From positions 102,021,962 to 102,085,961 of the forward strand of contig NC_088202.1 of the NCBI RefSeq assembly GCF_037126465.1: DNA of 64,000 nucleotides, read 5' to 3'. A model generated the notes under the pieces. That model had not been told where the DNA came from, made no database searches, and saw only the letters and a list, made by a program, of their open reading frames with translations. The stretch is from Ornithodoros turicata. Its lineage: Eukaryota > Arthropoda > Arachnida > Ixodida > Argasidae. Shown piece after piece: positions 31,835 to 43,092 of the stretch (the first letter of the stretch is position 1; each line of letters starts with the position of its first letter). The position numbers and the translations under genes were made by a program.

Positions 31835-32885
31835 CCACACCGAAGTTTCGGTTTGCACTCAGCTGCATGCGACAGTCCCTTTAACAGCTCTCTGCAGCAT
31901 GGTATCGCACTTGTTAACACCGTATTTGTCATATTATAAGTTGAATTTCCCTGCGTGGAAACCATTCATTTATTATTTAGCGATTATTTAATGCTGCTCT
32001 GGTAATCATTACAAAATTGCAACTCCAGCAACGCAAGAGCTGTACGTCATGTAAGCGACGTTATGTGATAGAGCCGTCGAGTGCTATGCGATACCGTTGT
32101 CTCGTCATTGTTGGTCGGCGAGCATTATCGTAAGGGGTGTCCTCGGTGTGCCGTTCCTAATAACACTGGACTTTGCTCCCACTTCTCGCTACATTCAGCA
32201 CATTTCGTTGGCCTTCCTCCCATTGTAACATTCAGTTAACAAGATCCGTGACTCAGGGAAGATATAGAATTCCACACAATATAACCTGGGCTCCTCTGTG
32301 ACCGCTTCGCACAGTCCAGCAACGGTGTGTGCAACAGGAATGTGCGGTAGAATTCGGTAGGCATGATTTTCTTGGCACGAGTAACGCCAGAAGGGCCATT
32401 AGTCCTGAAGCGGTGAAATCAGCTTCCGCTGTGTTCCACAGAAACAGCACAGATAGAGGAAGACAGTTCATGTAATTACACGAGGGCGTCCCATAGCTGA
32501 TATTAACGTATTTGATGGAGGAGGAGGGGAAAGAGCAGTGGGTCTGCGATATATTACGGTACTGTATAGCATGATTCCGTCTTGGCACACACGTTTTCGA
32601 CGAAAAACCCTTCCTTCTTTATAAACACTTCTGAAAGAAACGCTGCTAGTACTTCATTCAATGTATTGTTTCGAGGACAGTTTTAGGGAGGCGCTGACAA
32701 TGGAGGATTTCATTTTAGTGTTCTTTTAAAGTATGCAGTGCATCTGCAATGGTCATTCCAAATCAACGTTACCAACAAGCCAAGAATGCACTCTTCTAGA
32801 AAGGTTATCAGTGAAACATAGTATCATTCCCTCGAGACCTCGCCTGGTCACGTAAAGTTACTTTTTGTATCAGCTCCCAATCACT
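31835..32885. other. No recognisable gene
   Basis: The frame at 32588-32253 (-) shows no domain. No inverted-repeat element ends were found. Confidence 0.3.
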
Positions 32886-32893
32886 CATTTGGT

Positions 32894-33747
32894 CAGACTT
32901 GTGCCCGTTACCGAAAAAACGGAACTAAATACCGTTACCCGTTACTTCAGGAAAAAGTAACTAAATACGTTACTCGTTACCAACATACAAAAGTAACGAG
33001 TTCTCGTTACTCACAGGTAACGAGTTACTTTTACGTTACCGCAGCATAGTTAAAGGAGCCAACGAACATGCCATCACTTGCCTTCGACTCTTAATGGGGA
33101 ATTGCACTTCAGAAGAAGCTGATACTCGAAATTTGTCGTCCGTCCTTCGTGTTCCGTGTCTCTCGGCCCGTTACCATGAGTCTATATCAGTTTACCTGGA
33201 CCTTCTCACTTGTTTCCGAAGTGGGGGTGATCGGAGTTTACGAAAACACAAGAAAAAACACTGGTTCTCGTGCCACCGATTACCAACGGTTCCCAAAAAC
33301 AGACGAGGGGCTGCGTCATAATTTAGAGCGCTCAGAAGCTCAGCAAAGACAAGAAAAGGCTAGAAGTCGAAAACGCGGTTTTTGTAGCCATAGCACAATT
33401 GGTGGCCATTCTTGGGAATGAGTGGTGGTCGAAGATTACGGAAACAAGAGAAATGACAACAACACATCCAGCGAGGGACTGCAATAATACTTTGAGTTAC
33501 ACGTCATGCAGGTCAAATCTGCATGCATTGCGCCACACAGAGTGCCGAAATGTGCTGCCCGGCGCTGAAGAAAAGGAACGAGTAACGTCAGGAACGAGTA
33601 ACGTCAGTAACGAGTTACCAATTTTTGTAACTGATTCCGTTAATATTACCATTTTTTTAAAAAAGTAACTGAATCGTTACTTCGTTACCAAAAAAAGTAA
33701 CCGTTACCAAGTAACGAGTTACTTGTAACGAGTTAGGCACAACAGTG
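32894..33747. mobile_element. Nonautonomous hAT-like element, 'GTAAC' subterminal repeats
   Basis: 854 bp with termini CAGACTTGTGCC and GGCACAACAGTG, flanked by a perfect 8-bp duplication CATTTGGT (32886-32893 and 33748-33755). Both ends are packed with AAGTAACGAGTTAC / CGTTACTCGTTACC units in both orientations, which could bind a transposase and fold. The interior has open frames (33094-33321, 33149-33421) without recognisable domains. The 8-bp duplication and CA...TG ends fit the hAT superfamily. Confidence 0.85.
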
Positions 33748-33756
33748 CATTTGGTT

Positions 33757-34985
33757 AAGTAAATAGAGAGTTTTCAGGAACCGCGTGCGCGCGCCCCATA
33801 CGTTCGGTCGGTCGAGCGGGCGCAACTACGCATGAGCAGATCCTGTGCATATCACTATCATGAAACGCTACCGCGGAAGTGCCCTTGCCGAACGTGAAGT
33901 TCATGACGGTGTCCCTGCTCTCAGAACGTGTTTCACGTCGTGACCTCTGACGCGAGCCGCGCGAAGGAGAAATGCCCACTTGGGACTGAAACGTCTTCTG
34001 CGCGTCGTTCTGCGGATGTGACACTGTCCTACTCCTTGCGTGAAAACGTTATGCAGAGTTCGGATCTTAAACCATAATAAAATAAGAAGAAAAAGAAACG
34101 TTACTGTTACCGGCCTGAACTGGATTCTCTCTTACTTTATTCTTTTTTTTCTTCTATCGTTGATACTTATGCGCGCGTGTGTAGAATATGTGAAGCCAAG
34201 TACCACAAGCCGATATGACCGTCGTGTCCGGTTCGCCATTATCGTAGAGAAGTACTCGACATGCTTAGCCAAAAGGTTACCACAGAAAACGAAAAAGAAG
34301 AGATCCCCCCTCTATCAGGGGTCGTGCAGCAAACATCTCTGCTATCTAGAGGAGATGTTTTCCTGCTGGCACACGGCTGATATTTGACAAGGGTACCGGA
34401 GGACAATCTAGAGTCAATAGAGAAAGTGGGATCTTGGCAAGCTGCCTCTTTTGCTGCTATGCTCCGCTTTGTATTTCACTGCAGCCGAACCGATACCTAT
34501 AGCACAGTCCAGAACACTCCGCACGTGTAGTATTTCTCGGAGTAATATGGCTCCTCATCCAGTTAGGATCGAGGTTTTTCCTCGACACTAGTTTGCGCTA
34601 TGTAAACAGCACGAATTCCAGTGTTAATCAGTGTTAAACCAAGTTGATCAAGGGTTTCGCGCCATATCAGCCGTCCACACCTGTGGATATGAAATTTGAG
34701 TCCATTGTGCTTGCTGTGCGTGGTTACAAGATAACAGCGATGTGACCCATGTCTTACGGAAGCTGAACTTTGTTACGCATTTTTTATGAGAAATTCGTTT
34801 TACACATTTATTCGGCGTGTGTACTAGCAAAATATTATTATATATATATATATTATATTTAATATATATAATATATATTATATTATTATTCGGCGTGTAT
34901 TTACAGAAATGCTCGGCGTGTGGCGCTTGAAAGCCGCGAAAGACGCCAGTCGACGAATCAGCGAGTGCCGGATTGCCGGTCGTAA
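33757..34985. other. No recognisable gene; TA microsatellite at 34836-34890
   Basis: Frame 34024-33755 (-) is Arg/Ser-rich and reads ISPSRGSRQRSRRETRSESR, with no family assigned. The TATATATATA and ATATTATTA repeats lie at 34836-34890. Confidence 0.3.
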
Positions 34986-34998
34986 AACTAGAGCGCGA

Positions 34999-35064
34999 TG
35001 TCGGGTGGTAGCACGCTTGACCGGCAATCAGGGAGGTCGAGGGTTCGAGTCCCGCCTCTGGCAC
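34999..35064 (+). mobile_element. tRNA-like SINE head
   Basis: GGTGGTAGCACGCTTGACCGG resembles an A box and its flanks, and GAGGTCGAGGGTTCGAGTCC contains a good B box (GGTTCGAGTCC, 35042-35052). The 3' GCCTCTGGCA could pair only weakly with the 5' end, so this is a tRNA-derived repeat rather than a tRNA gene. It lies 145 bp from the mariner at 35210. Confidence 0.55.
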
Positions 35065-35209
35065 TTGCTGACCACTGTCAATTGCTTGTCCTTCAGATCA
35101 TTGCTTGTGCGTTGATGTTGCTTAAATGTTGTGTTTGTTTTAATTGTTTATTCAGCCCCTGCAATTTCCCTTGCCTGGGTGCGTCCTCTGGTGTTTTAGG
35201 AGTATTGTA

Positions 35210-36139
35210 CGAGGGGCGTTCAAGTCAAACCGGAACTTTCTGTCTCCTGAGTGTACAAATGGCTCGCGCTACTTCTTTTTCATCATTTTCACACGCGACA
35301 GGCCTCCGCGTTCACCACGTGGTGGTCCAAAGTTTGTGCAAAACAGAAGACACGTGCTGGACAAGATGGCCGACGACGAGGTGAGCGCGCACATCGAACA
35401 GCGAATTGTCATGAAGTTTCTCGTGAATGAAGGCGTAAAGTCATCTGAAATTCACAGAAGACTTCAGGCTCAGTATGGCCACGATACACTTAGCCGCAGC
35501 AAAGCGTTTCAGTGGTGGAAACGGTTCCGAGACGGGCGTACATCAGTGCAGGACGATCCCGACCGGGGCGGCTCAGAGCCCAGTGTCAGAGTTCCTGAGA
35601 ACATCCAACTTGTGGAGCGCCTGATCCTCAAGGACCGACGGATAACATGTCTCGAACTGGCTTGAAAGACGGACCTTTGTGTGGGAACGTTGAACACTAT
35701 CATTCATGAACACCTCCAGTTTCGGAAAGCAGGGCCTCATCCCGAAAGGAGTCCTCCTCCTATAGGACAATGCACGACCTCATTGCGCGCATCTCACGAC
35801 AGGCACCTTACAGGAACTTGGCTGGGAGTTGCTGCCACTGCCATCTTACAGTTCAGACCTCGCCCCCAGCGATTCCCATGTCTTCAAGCCACTGAAGGCG
35901 TTCCTTGCGGGCCGCCACTTCGGCTGCGACGACGAGGTCAAGAATGCGATCTGATCATGGCTGCTACGCGCCGGTAAGGATTTCTACGTTGCTGGCATCC
36001 AAGCCCCCGTGAAGCGCTGGGACAAGGGCATTAGTGCAGCCTTGAGATTACGTTGAAAAATAAAACTAATTTCTTGGCTGTAAGTTCATTTTACTTTTGC
36101 GAAAAATGAAAAGTCCCCGTTTGACTTGAACACCCCTCG
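35210..36139 (+). mobile_element. Mariner element, internally deleted, intact ends
   Basis: 930 bp flanked by TA on both sides. Terminal inverted repeats CGAGGGGCGTTCAAGTCAAA and its mirror TTTGACTTGAACACCCCTCG differ at one position over the first 20 bases. A complete mariner is about 1.3 kb, so about 0.35 kb of the transposase centre is missing. The ends look functional, so the copy could be mobilised by a transposase supplied elsewhere. Confidence 0.9.
35366..36056 (+). pseudogene. Mariner transposase, truncated and deleted
   Basis: The N-terminal DNA-binding half is open from MADDEVSAHIEQRIVMKFL through helix-turn-helix segments (KSSEIHRRLQAQYG and RSKAFQWWKRFRDGRTSVQD) to ENIQLVERLILKDRRIT, then a stop at 35663. 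GTLNTIIHEHLQFRKA continues in another frame. The segment with the first catalytic Asp is absent. KGVLLL-stop-DNARPHCARI keeps the second Asp region near 35750. The rest is frameshifted. No active transposase is possible. Confidence 0.85.
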
Positions 36140-36141
36140 TA

Positions 36142-37180
36142 TATACATTCAACAAACCAAACGTAAAATGAAATGAAAATTAAACGGAGTGGAGCCATGT
36201 CACAGGTAGACAAATGCAGACGGAGATATGACGATATGTAGACAGACATATGCAGACGGTGGGAGGGGAAACATCGATTTAAAAAATAGGGTGCTGTGGA
36301 GATAAATGATATTTCCGAAATATCCTAGTTCGTAATTTAGAGAGATAGCGCGTTGCATTTAAGTAGTGCGGTGTTCTCGTAATGGTCGGATACTTTTTTT
36401 TGGTTGGCCTCTTACATCCAGCTCAAATGCGAGCGAAACCGGTATACCTTCACGTGAAGGTGGGGAAGTTCACTACAGGTCTCGAAATGAAGACTTGAAG
36501 TGAATATATCCAAACTGACTTCAACTCAACCAATGCTCGATACGTAACTCCTTTACGACATGCTTTAAAGGTTGGTTTAGAGGTACTCGGTCACGTTATA
36601 TTACTTCTATTCGCTGCGAGATCAAACAGCATCGCCACCTTGCGGCTGCTCAATGAACTCATTCGTAATACGGCTGTGCTCCATCTCAACAGCCAAGTTC
36701 TGGAGCCGCCATCGCAGATACGACCACGTAGCAATGTGGACTGTAGCAATGAGGGGAGGTAAACATATTACGTCCATCACTGTATGTCGGAATTAAACAA
36801 ACGTGATGTCGCGTGGGACATAAACACCAATATAAATATGCACACAAATAAACACGAGGTACTGCCGACACAAAGGTACAAAGGTACTGCTGACTTTGAC
36901 TAAAGGCTTTTGTGAGGCAAGTGATAAAATTATTTGGTAACACTCTACGTAGCATACTTTAAATGTCTCCCACACATTAAAAAAAAAAAAGAAAGCAAGA
37001 GAGGGGGGGGGGGGTGATGTCGAGGTAGCTTGCCGTTGTTGGCCGCACTCAAGTGGGCATCGTCACGACTACAGCCAAAAAAAAAAAAAAAAAGGAAAGT
37101 GGGAGTGGGGAGTTGAGGACTTCAAAGTGATGCATAGGCAGGATGACCGATACTGAGGGGACGGAGGTACACTAGAGTGC
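36142..37180. other. No recognisable gene; homopolymer runs
   Basis: An A-run near 36979, a G-run near 37005 and an A-run near 37076-37093. No domain on either strand. Confidence 0.3.
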
Positions 37181-37400
37181 AGCAAGAACTTCACCACATA
37201 GCCCGCCGAAGGCCAACCACTGCCAATCACTTTTAATTCGTGGAAAGCGTAATAAAACATAGCGCGACAAAAAATAACTGCATCAGTGTAACAAAAAGGT
37301 GTTCGCCTACCGTTTTTGACAAATCAGGAGTGGAGGAGAGGAACGATATCATTCGGATTTCGTTGGCTAGCTGCATGCGATGCAGTCAAGATTCAAGATT
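37180..37400. mobile_element. Degenerate copy of the 'CATCCCRAATGACATCG' MITE family
   Basis: AACTTCACCACATAGCCC followed by GGCCAACCACTGCC on the left, and GGAACGATATCATTCGG then GCATGCGATGCAGTCAAG on the right, match 1190-1240 and 1355-1411 in order. Confidence 0.55.
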
Positions 37401-38590
37401 GTGCACAGTTCCGTTATTTGGGTAGCTGTGAACCGTTACTGGAACCGTTTACCGAAATGTTCCAAGATGGTGCCAATCGCTTCGGTTCAGTTCCGGTTCG
37501 ATCAAAAAGAGAAGTTAGTAACGGGTTTCGGTTTTCGGTAACGGTTCGAGTTCGACTCTCTGGTTGCAAGACCTTGCGTTCCCGCTGGTAGACGGGGCAG
37601 TCCATAAATTGATGAAGTGGGTCAGCTCACACAGTGCATGTGGCACAGAAGTCTTAGCCAAGGCGTTGCCTGGTAACTGGGGTAAACATAACGTTCAGCT
37701 GCATGCAATGAAGAAGGTGTTGCGGAAGGCCATGAAGAAGCGACAGCGAGAGAGACGGATCCACGGCGTGGAACAGAGAGTCATGGCGTGCATACGCAGA
37801 GATCTCCTCTCGTGTGCGCAGATAGGGTGATTTCATCTCAATTCAGGCAAGCCCGTCCGTCGAGGTCCTTCGATTTTGCTACATATTTTTTGTGTGAAAG
37901 CCACATCTTTGTGATGAACATTGGCACAAATCTCGAACTTCAAATCGGACCGGATGCAGAGAAAAAAATTGAAGCCCGCAGGACGGTGCCGCATCGGAGC
38001 GCACGACGGAGCACTCGGGCCGAAGTTTGAGACAACCCTATGCGCCCTACGTACAAGTGACGGGGACGACATTTTTTCTACCCGTTCTCTACATACTGGA
38101 CTGTAACTGTGTGGCATACGCTGATACCTACTACCGCCCTTTCGCGTGAGAAAAAATCGCAAAAACGCCGTAGAGCGCGTTTTTGCGCGAACTTTGTCGC
38201 CTTCCTGTCGGGGAAGTAGACAATAGACGAAAATGATTTTTACACTGAAAGATAGCCCAGTAAGTGCTATTTCTAACGGTATGCTGTTAAAGATTGTGAA
38301 TGATAAAGCTAAGGCGGTATGAGGGAGCAAACCGGGATCACCATCGAAGAATACGCTGACTTCACGGATCGATTTCTCGAAAACCCCACCTTTAATTTTC
38401 TCAAAAAAAAAAAAAAAGAAATCATGTATCCATCATTCTATTGCCTTTCAGGCGGTATAAATTTTGTAGGGACTAAAAACATTTGACAACCATAGCGGAG
38501 CGAAAAGGCGACACATGGTACGCAGTGACATCTCACAGGCGTACGGATGGATTAATACGGTCTTTGTGGCAATAAACCACGAGATACTTT
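37401..38590. other. No recognisable gene
   Basis: 37430-37560 has GGTTCGG/CCGGTTC/CCGTTAC repetition, probably part of a decayed DNA transposon. Open frames at 38330-37833 (-) and 37564-37830 (+) have no recognisable domain. Confidence 0.3.
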
Positions 38591-38609
38591 CTTATTTTTC
38601 ATCATTCAT

Positions 38610-40821
38610 GGTCGGTGGTGGTTAACGTTCGGTTGAGGAAAATTGGATCCTCTTTCGAAATAAACTAAATGAGCTGATTGACAGACACGTCCCATCAGTT
38701 GTAATAAAACCATCTACGTGTGCTCCTTGGTATTCAAATGACCTAAGGAAGCTCCGCAATAAGAAAAAGCGCCTCTACCGGCAAGCCAGACGAGCTGGTA
38801 CTGAGTCCGCGTATCACGAGTGTACTGGTACACACGCTGGTACTGAGTCAAAATATCACGAGTGTTCGACCGAGTACATAAGGGCTATTCCACGGGGCTT
38901 ACCTCTATGTTATCTAATAACCCTCGGAAATTTTGGAAAATTATTAATCCACCGGCGCGCGATCCCATCCGCCTGACTAACCCCGACGGATCCGAGCAAT
39001 GTGTGACGCCGACTGTGCGACTGTCTTTAACGAAGCCTTTGTCAGTGTGTTTACGCATGACGACCGTCAAAGTTTCCCCCGTGCTCTCACATCCACCGAC
39101 GCTTTCACTCCTATGCCCAAAATTGTGGTCTCCCAGCCCGGGGTACTTAAGGTAATTGAGAACATGAAATTATCGCACTCTTGCGGATTTGATTCCATCA
39201 ACTCTAAGGTACTTAAAAATACCAAAGAACCCTCGTCCATGTTCCTGACCTTCCATCTTCACGCAATCACTTGAACAGGGGCACGTGCCCCACGACTGGC
39301 GACAGGGCAAGGTCGTCCCCTTTTTCAAAGGCGGCGATACGTCATCTCCCCTCAATTATCGTCCCATTTCCTTAACTAGTATTCCGTGCAAAATTATCGA
39401 ACACGTAATTTACTCAGCTATCTCGTCTCACCTCGAGGGCAACAATTTCTTTTTTGCTCAACAACATGGTTTTCGTAAGGGCTTTTCATGCGAAACCCAG
39501 CTCTCCCTATTCACCTTTGATATCCTCTCCAATATGGATCGTGGAGTCCAAACAGACGCAGTCTTTCTGATTTTAGAAAAGCATTTGATTCTGTGTCACA
39601 TTCAGGTCTTGTACACAAACTTTCGCTCCTTAACCTACATTCCGACGTCTTTAACTGGACCGTGAGTTCCCTTTCTAACAGAGCTCGAACAACCATTGTA
39701 AACAACTCCTCTTCGGTCTTCCTCCCTGTTTCTTCGGGTGTACCCCAAGGTTCTGTTCTTGGTCCTCTTCTATTTCTTATATCTATAAATGACCTCAATC
39801 TCATCCTGCATCAGGCTCTTCGCCGATGACTGCGTATTATACTGTGCTATTAAATCCCGTTCAGATCAAATAACCCTTCAGCAAGACCTTGCGTCAATTT
39901 CCAACTGGTGTTCCTTTTGGCGTCGTACCTTAAATACTTCCAAGTGCTGCCACGTTCCATTTTCTCGCTCTAGGTCCCCCCCTCACCTATCAATACCACA
40001 TTGACGAGTCGGTTGTCAACACTTCTGATAACTACAGGTATTTAGGGCTTCATTTCTCATCAAATCTTTCCTGGTCAGATCACGTTCATACCATTGTAAG
40101 GGATGCAAATCGTAAACTTGGCTTCATACGTCGTAACCTTAGGCCTGCTCCCCCGGACGTCAAACGTCTTGCTTACCTAACCCTAATTAGGCCCAAATTA
40201 GAGTATGCCTGCAGCATATGGGATCCCTACCACTCAACTCTTACGGATCTTCTCGAGTCCATTCAAAATCGTGCAACCCGTTTTATTTTGTCCAACTATT
40301 CATGTGTCTATATTACCTTGTTAAAGTCATCCATCTATCATCCCCCTCTTGCACTCCGTAGAAGATACTTTTGTTTGTGTCTCTTTCACAAGTTTTACTT
40401 CAATCAAGCCATCCGACCCTCTTTCATTGCACCAGCACACTACGTTTCCGCCCGGACTGATCACACATGCAAAGTTGAGCATATCCATTGTCGTTCATCC
40501 CAGTTTCTCCATTCCTTCTTTCCACATTCTATTGACATTTGGAATGACCTTCCCCAATCCATCGCCACCATCTCTGATGTTTCTGTATTTCGTGGACAGT
40601 TGTGTTCCCTTTTTGAATTATAAAGTGTGTTTCATTTACTTGTATTATTTTGTTTGTGTGTTACTGAACACATGTAACCTCGCGTGCTAGTTGATATTAA
40701 TATATTCATTATGTGATGTATAGTTCTTGTTGTATTATTCTTTCACCCCCCCCCCCCCCCCCCCCTCATGTAACCCCCTCGCGGGCATTTGAGGTATTCG
40801 CATAAATAAATAAAATAAAAT
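38610..40821 (+). mobile_element. CR1/L2-clade non-LTR retrotransposon, 5'-truncated and frameshifted
   Basis: The endonuclease half of ORF2 is missing. From 38660 the frames read LIDRHVPSVVI, APWYSNDLRKLRNKKKRLYR and NPRKFWKIINPP, the linker before reverse transcriptase. RT follows: DWRQGKVVPFFKGGD and LNYRPISLTSIPCKIIEHV (39285-39400), QQHGFRKGFSCETQL, GVPQGSVLGPLLFLISINDL (39735-39795), FADDC (39822-39836, catalytic Asp pair), then YLGLHFSSNLSWSDH and LIRPKLEYACSIWDP, and a C-terminal FPHSIDIWNDLP ending at 40620. There is no RNase H, as expected for CR1/L2. The 3' end is an ATAAATAAATAAAATAAAAT short repeat (about 40803-40821). At least six frameshifts make it inactive. Confidence 0.85.
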
Positions 40822-41287
40822 ACACCGCAGGTGTGCGCTAACGTTTGTATATCTACGTTACCATTTATTTCCTGCGTTCCTACATGCAAGCGAATAATCC
40901 CAAACTGTTTCTTGTACCGTCGGGCGTATTCCTATTTCCGCAGTCGCGAGATACGTTAAGTTACGAGTCACGTTAAGAGGACACAGGTTGACAGACAGCT
41001 ATTTAGTATTTATTCTTTACATGTATTTTGCTCTGTTCCGCGTACAAAATGTATTTCACATGACACGTACAAGGTGGCACTGGACATCACGAGGCTCGTG
41101 GCTTGTGAGTCTATGATTTCAGGGGCATAAGATCACAAAATTGAAGTAGATGAACTGCATGCATCACGAACCAGCGGGTCTGGACTACGGAATGTTCGGA
41201 TCCTGAAGCCAGGCCCAATCACTCAGGCGGATACATGTCGATGACGCTTCTTGCTAGCAGGACGTCTTCATTGTCAAACCGTCTATT
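40822..41287. other. No recognisable gene
   Basis: AT-rich spacer between the CR1/L2 3' end and the DFAEN-type gene. A possible extension of the latter's frame beyond its stop (FDNEDVLLARSVIDMYPP, minus strand, about 41280-41225) suggests that the C-terminus was originally longer. Confidence 0.35.
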
Positions 41288-42379
41288 TCATTTCTTATAC
41301 CACACGTGGGAGGAACGAATGCCTGCGAGGGGATGGACCGTCCCCCACTCCTCCTTTCTTGCTTCTTGGAACACCGTGATGTCGCTCGACGGAATTTCCA
41401 GCAGGTGCGTTGAGTGATTTTTCTCTTCGAGAACACGGACGAAATCAGCAGGTGTTCGAATAGCTGCCGCAACTGTACACCGCAGGTTGTGTAAGCTTGC
41501 CATATGTTTCAGGGAACTGCCAACACCATCGCAACCATCTTTGCCGTGACCACTAGCAGAACACAACCATCTCACAAGCAGCCTGTTCTTCGTCATCTCG
41601 TACAGCTGATACCTATTCTTGAAGTGCGCAGCTGCACCGTCTGAGATATAGATGAGATGCGTGAACACAGGTAGAATTTCTTCCAGGGCCTCAACTATCC
41701 TGTCCAGGGCTAGTGCGTGCGCCGTGTCATGGGACATGTCGTCGCTCACCGTTGCGAAGCTCGTTGTCGACACAGGTGTTGTTGCCACGCAAGTGAATAA
41801 AGAAATTTGATCTGTTTTCCAGTACCGTCCCTGGACCTCGCTTGATATATTCACTGACCAGTTCTCGGCAAAATCAAAGTGCAACACGACATGACGTCGT
41901 TCGACAAGGTGTTTTTCGTTCCAGATGGCGTTCCTCTGGACGTTGCGTATGTGTTCGTGCTTGATGTAAACAGCGGTGCATTTCCTGACTTCCTTAAGAA
42001 ATTTTGGTGCTTTTAGCGTCTTCGTTAAGAGGTCTCCATTTTCCCAGACTGCTAGGTCAACGTCGTCGTCCCGGTGTATCTTCAATTTCTGCAGAGAAAT
42101 CTTTTTGGTCCCTGCGCAACGTGTGCAGTCTTGGGAAAAGCAGGCATCTTGAGGCAAAAGAGCAGACGACAAAAATGTGACGTCATTACTCGCACAAACC
42201 TTCCCTGACCGACCTTCGAAGGAGAGTGGAATCGAGCTAACTAACTTGTTACTCGACCTTGTTTGGGACCCAGGTACTGACGTCATCGAGTAACTCGACC
42301 CGGTTTTGAAACGCCGCTCTGAGTACAATGCTTCTCCCGAGTTAACTCGAGTATGTTTAGGAACGCGTATGTTATACAA
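41288..42379 (-). CDS. DFAEN/SDGA/SGHGK protein, probably transposon-derived, function unknown
   Basis: 363 codons open. The first codon given is TTG and the first ATG is codon 32. In-frame sequence is open up to a TAA at the edge of the Harbinger-like insertion at 42392-94, so the N-terminus may have been cut off by it. Landmarks: CFSQDCTRC at 80-88; VVLHFDFAENWSV at 164-176 (D169, E172); VSDDMSHDT at 211-219; IYISDGAAAHFKNRYQL at 243-259 (D247); SGHGKDGCDGVGSSLKH at 276-292 (D281, D284). I recall the same trio (DFSEN, SDG, SGHGKGPxDGVG) in unannotated, repeated arthropod and cnidarian proteins. Acidic residues on predicted strands suggest an RNase H-like transposase fold, which is inference. 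There is no DNA-binding domain in this frame. Confidence 0.7.
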   Translation of the reverse strand: MYNIRVPKHTRVNSGEALYSERRFKTGSSYSMTSVPGSQTRSSNKLVSSIPLSFEGRSGKVCASNDVTFLSSALLPQDACFSQDCTRCAGTKKISLQKLKIHRDDDVDLAVWENGDLLTKTLKAPKFLKEVRKCTAVYIKHEHIRNVQRNAIWNEKHLVERRHVVLHFDFAENWSVNISSEVQGRYWKTDQISLFTCVATTPVSTTSFATVSDDMSHDTAHALALDRIVEALEEILPVFTHLIYISDGAAAHFKNRYQLYEMTKNRLLVRWLCSASGHGKDGCDGVGSSLKHMASLHNLRCTVAAAIRTPADFVRVLEEKNHSTHLLEIPSSDITVFQEARKEEWGTVHPLAGIRSSHVWYKK

Positions 42380-42539
42380 GAAGGGTATTGCTTAGGCTCC
42401 GTTCACACAGGGCAACCTTTTCAAGCAACTATGAGCAATTTTGGAGTTACTCTCAGTCGACCGACATCGGCAACTTCCAGCAACTCGAGTTGCTGGGAAT
42501 CGCTCGGAGAAGCTGGAAGAGCTGAAAGAGTTCGCCATT

Positions 42540-42765
42540 GTTGGCCTCACAGAGGCAGGCAACGTCACGACTAACGCTCTGAGGGTATGCGCGTCCTGTG
42601 CCGACTTCTAAGTGAACTGTGCCGACATACGTCTGACAACGTCTGGGCAAAACACAGGAAAAACCCCAGGCAGCACAGCCGGCACTGGAATTCGACCCCG
42701 GGCACCTCCCGGTCCCGACGTGACATGGCCAGCACGCTAACCCTGGGTCACGTGAGCTGGTCTCG
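42540..42765 (-). mobile_element. tRNA-derived SINE, copy C (most complete)
   Basis: On the minus strand: an A-box-like region near GTGACCCAGGGTTAGCGTGC, B-box-like GGGGTCGAATTCC, then AGTGCCGGCTGTGCTGCC, TGGGGTTTTTCCTGTG, CAGACGTATGTCGGCACAG, CAGGACGCGCATAC and GAGGCCAACAATGG at the 3' end. The copies at 4700 and 13770 share the body but not the head. It sits inside the Harbinger-like element. Confidence 0.7.
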
Positions 42766-43019
42766 GCGACCGAAATCTTCAGAAATTGCTGCACCGGCCA
42801 GTCAGTGAGAAGGAGCCATGTTACTTCCGACGTGCTCCAAATGGTGTGAAAAAAAAAAGGGAAAAGAAAGCCAGACGTGATGTTATTTTGATCGTTCCGT
42901 ACTACCTGGCATTGGTTTCTCTCTTTCTTTCTTTTTTTTGTTAACTCCACGCTAACATATCAATAGGCATTTGTTAGGCATATCAATAGGCGCTAACGTA
43001 GGTTTGAATAATGCCAGTT

Positions 43020-43092
43020 TGTGAAATGGCACCATGAGTTGGATTCGAACTCATACCTTGCGATTGCCGTAAGGATGCTTGTGGGTGGGGCT
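43020..43092 (-). mobile_element. Second tRNA-like SINE fragment
   Basis: The minus strand reads CTCGGCAGCCCCACCCAC...GCATCCTTACGGCAATCGC...GAGTTCGAATCC...ACTCATGGTGCC. The B box GAGTTCGAATCC is clear. The 5' half is a poor A box, so it is not a functional tRNA. Confidence 0.5.

Noticed and set aside
35020..35064. A functional tRNA gene
   Set aside because: The B box is good but the acceptor ends do not pair and the anticodon arm is not clear. It fits a tRNA-derived SINE head better.
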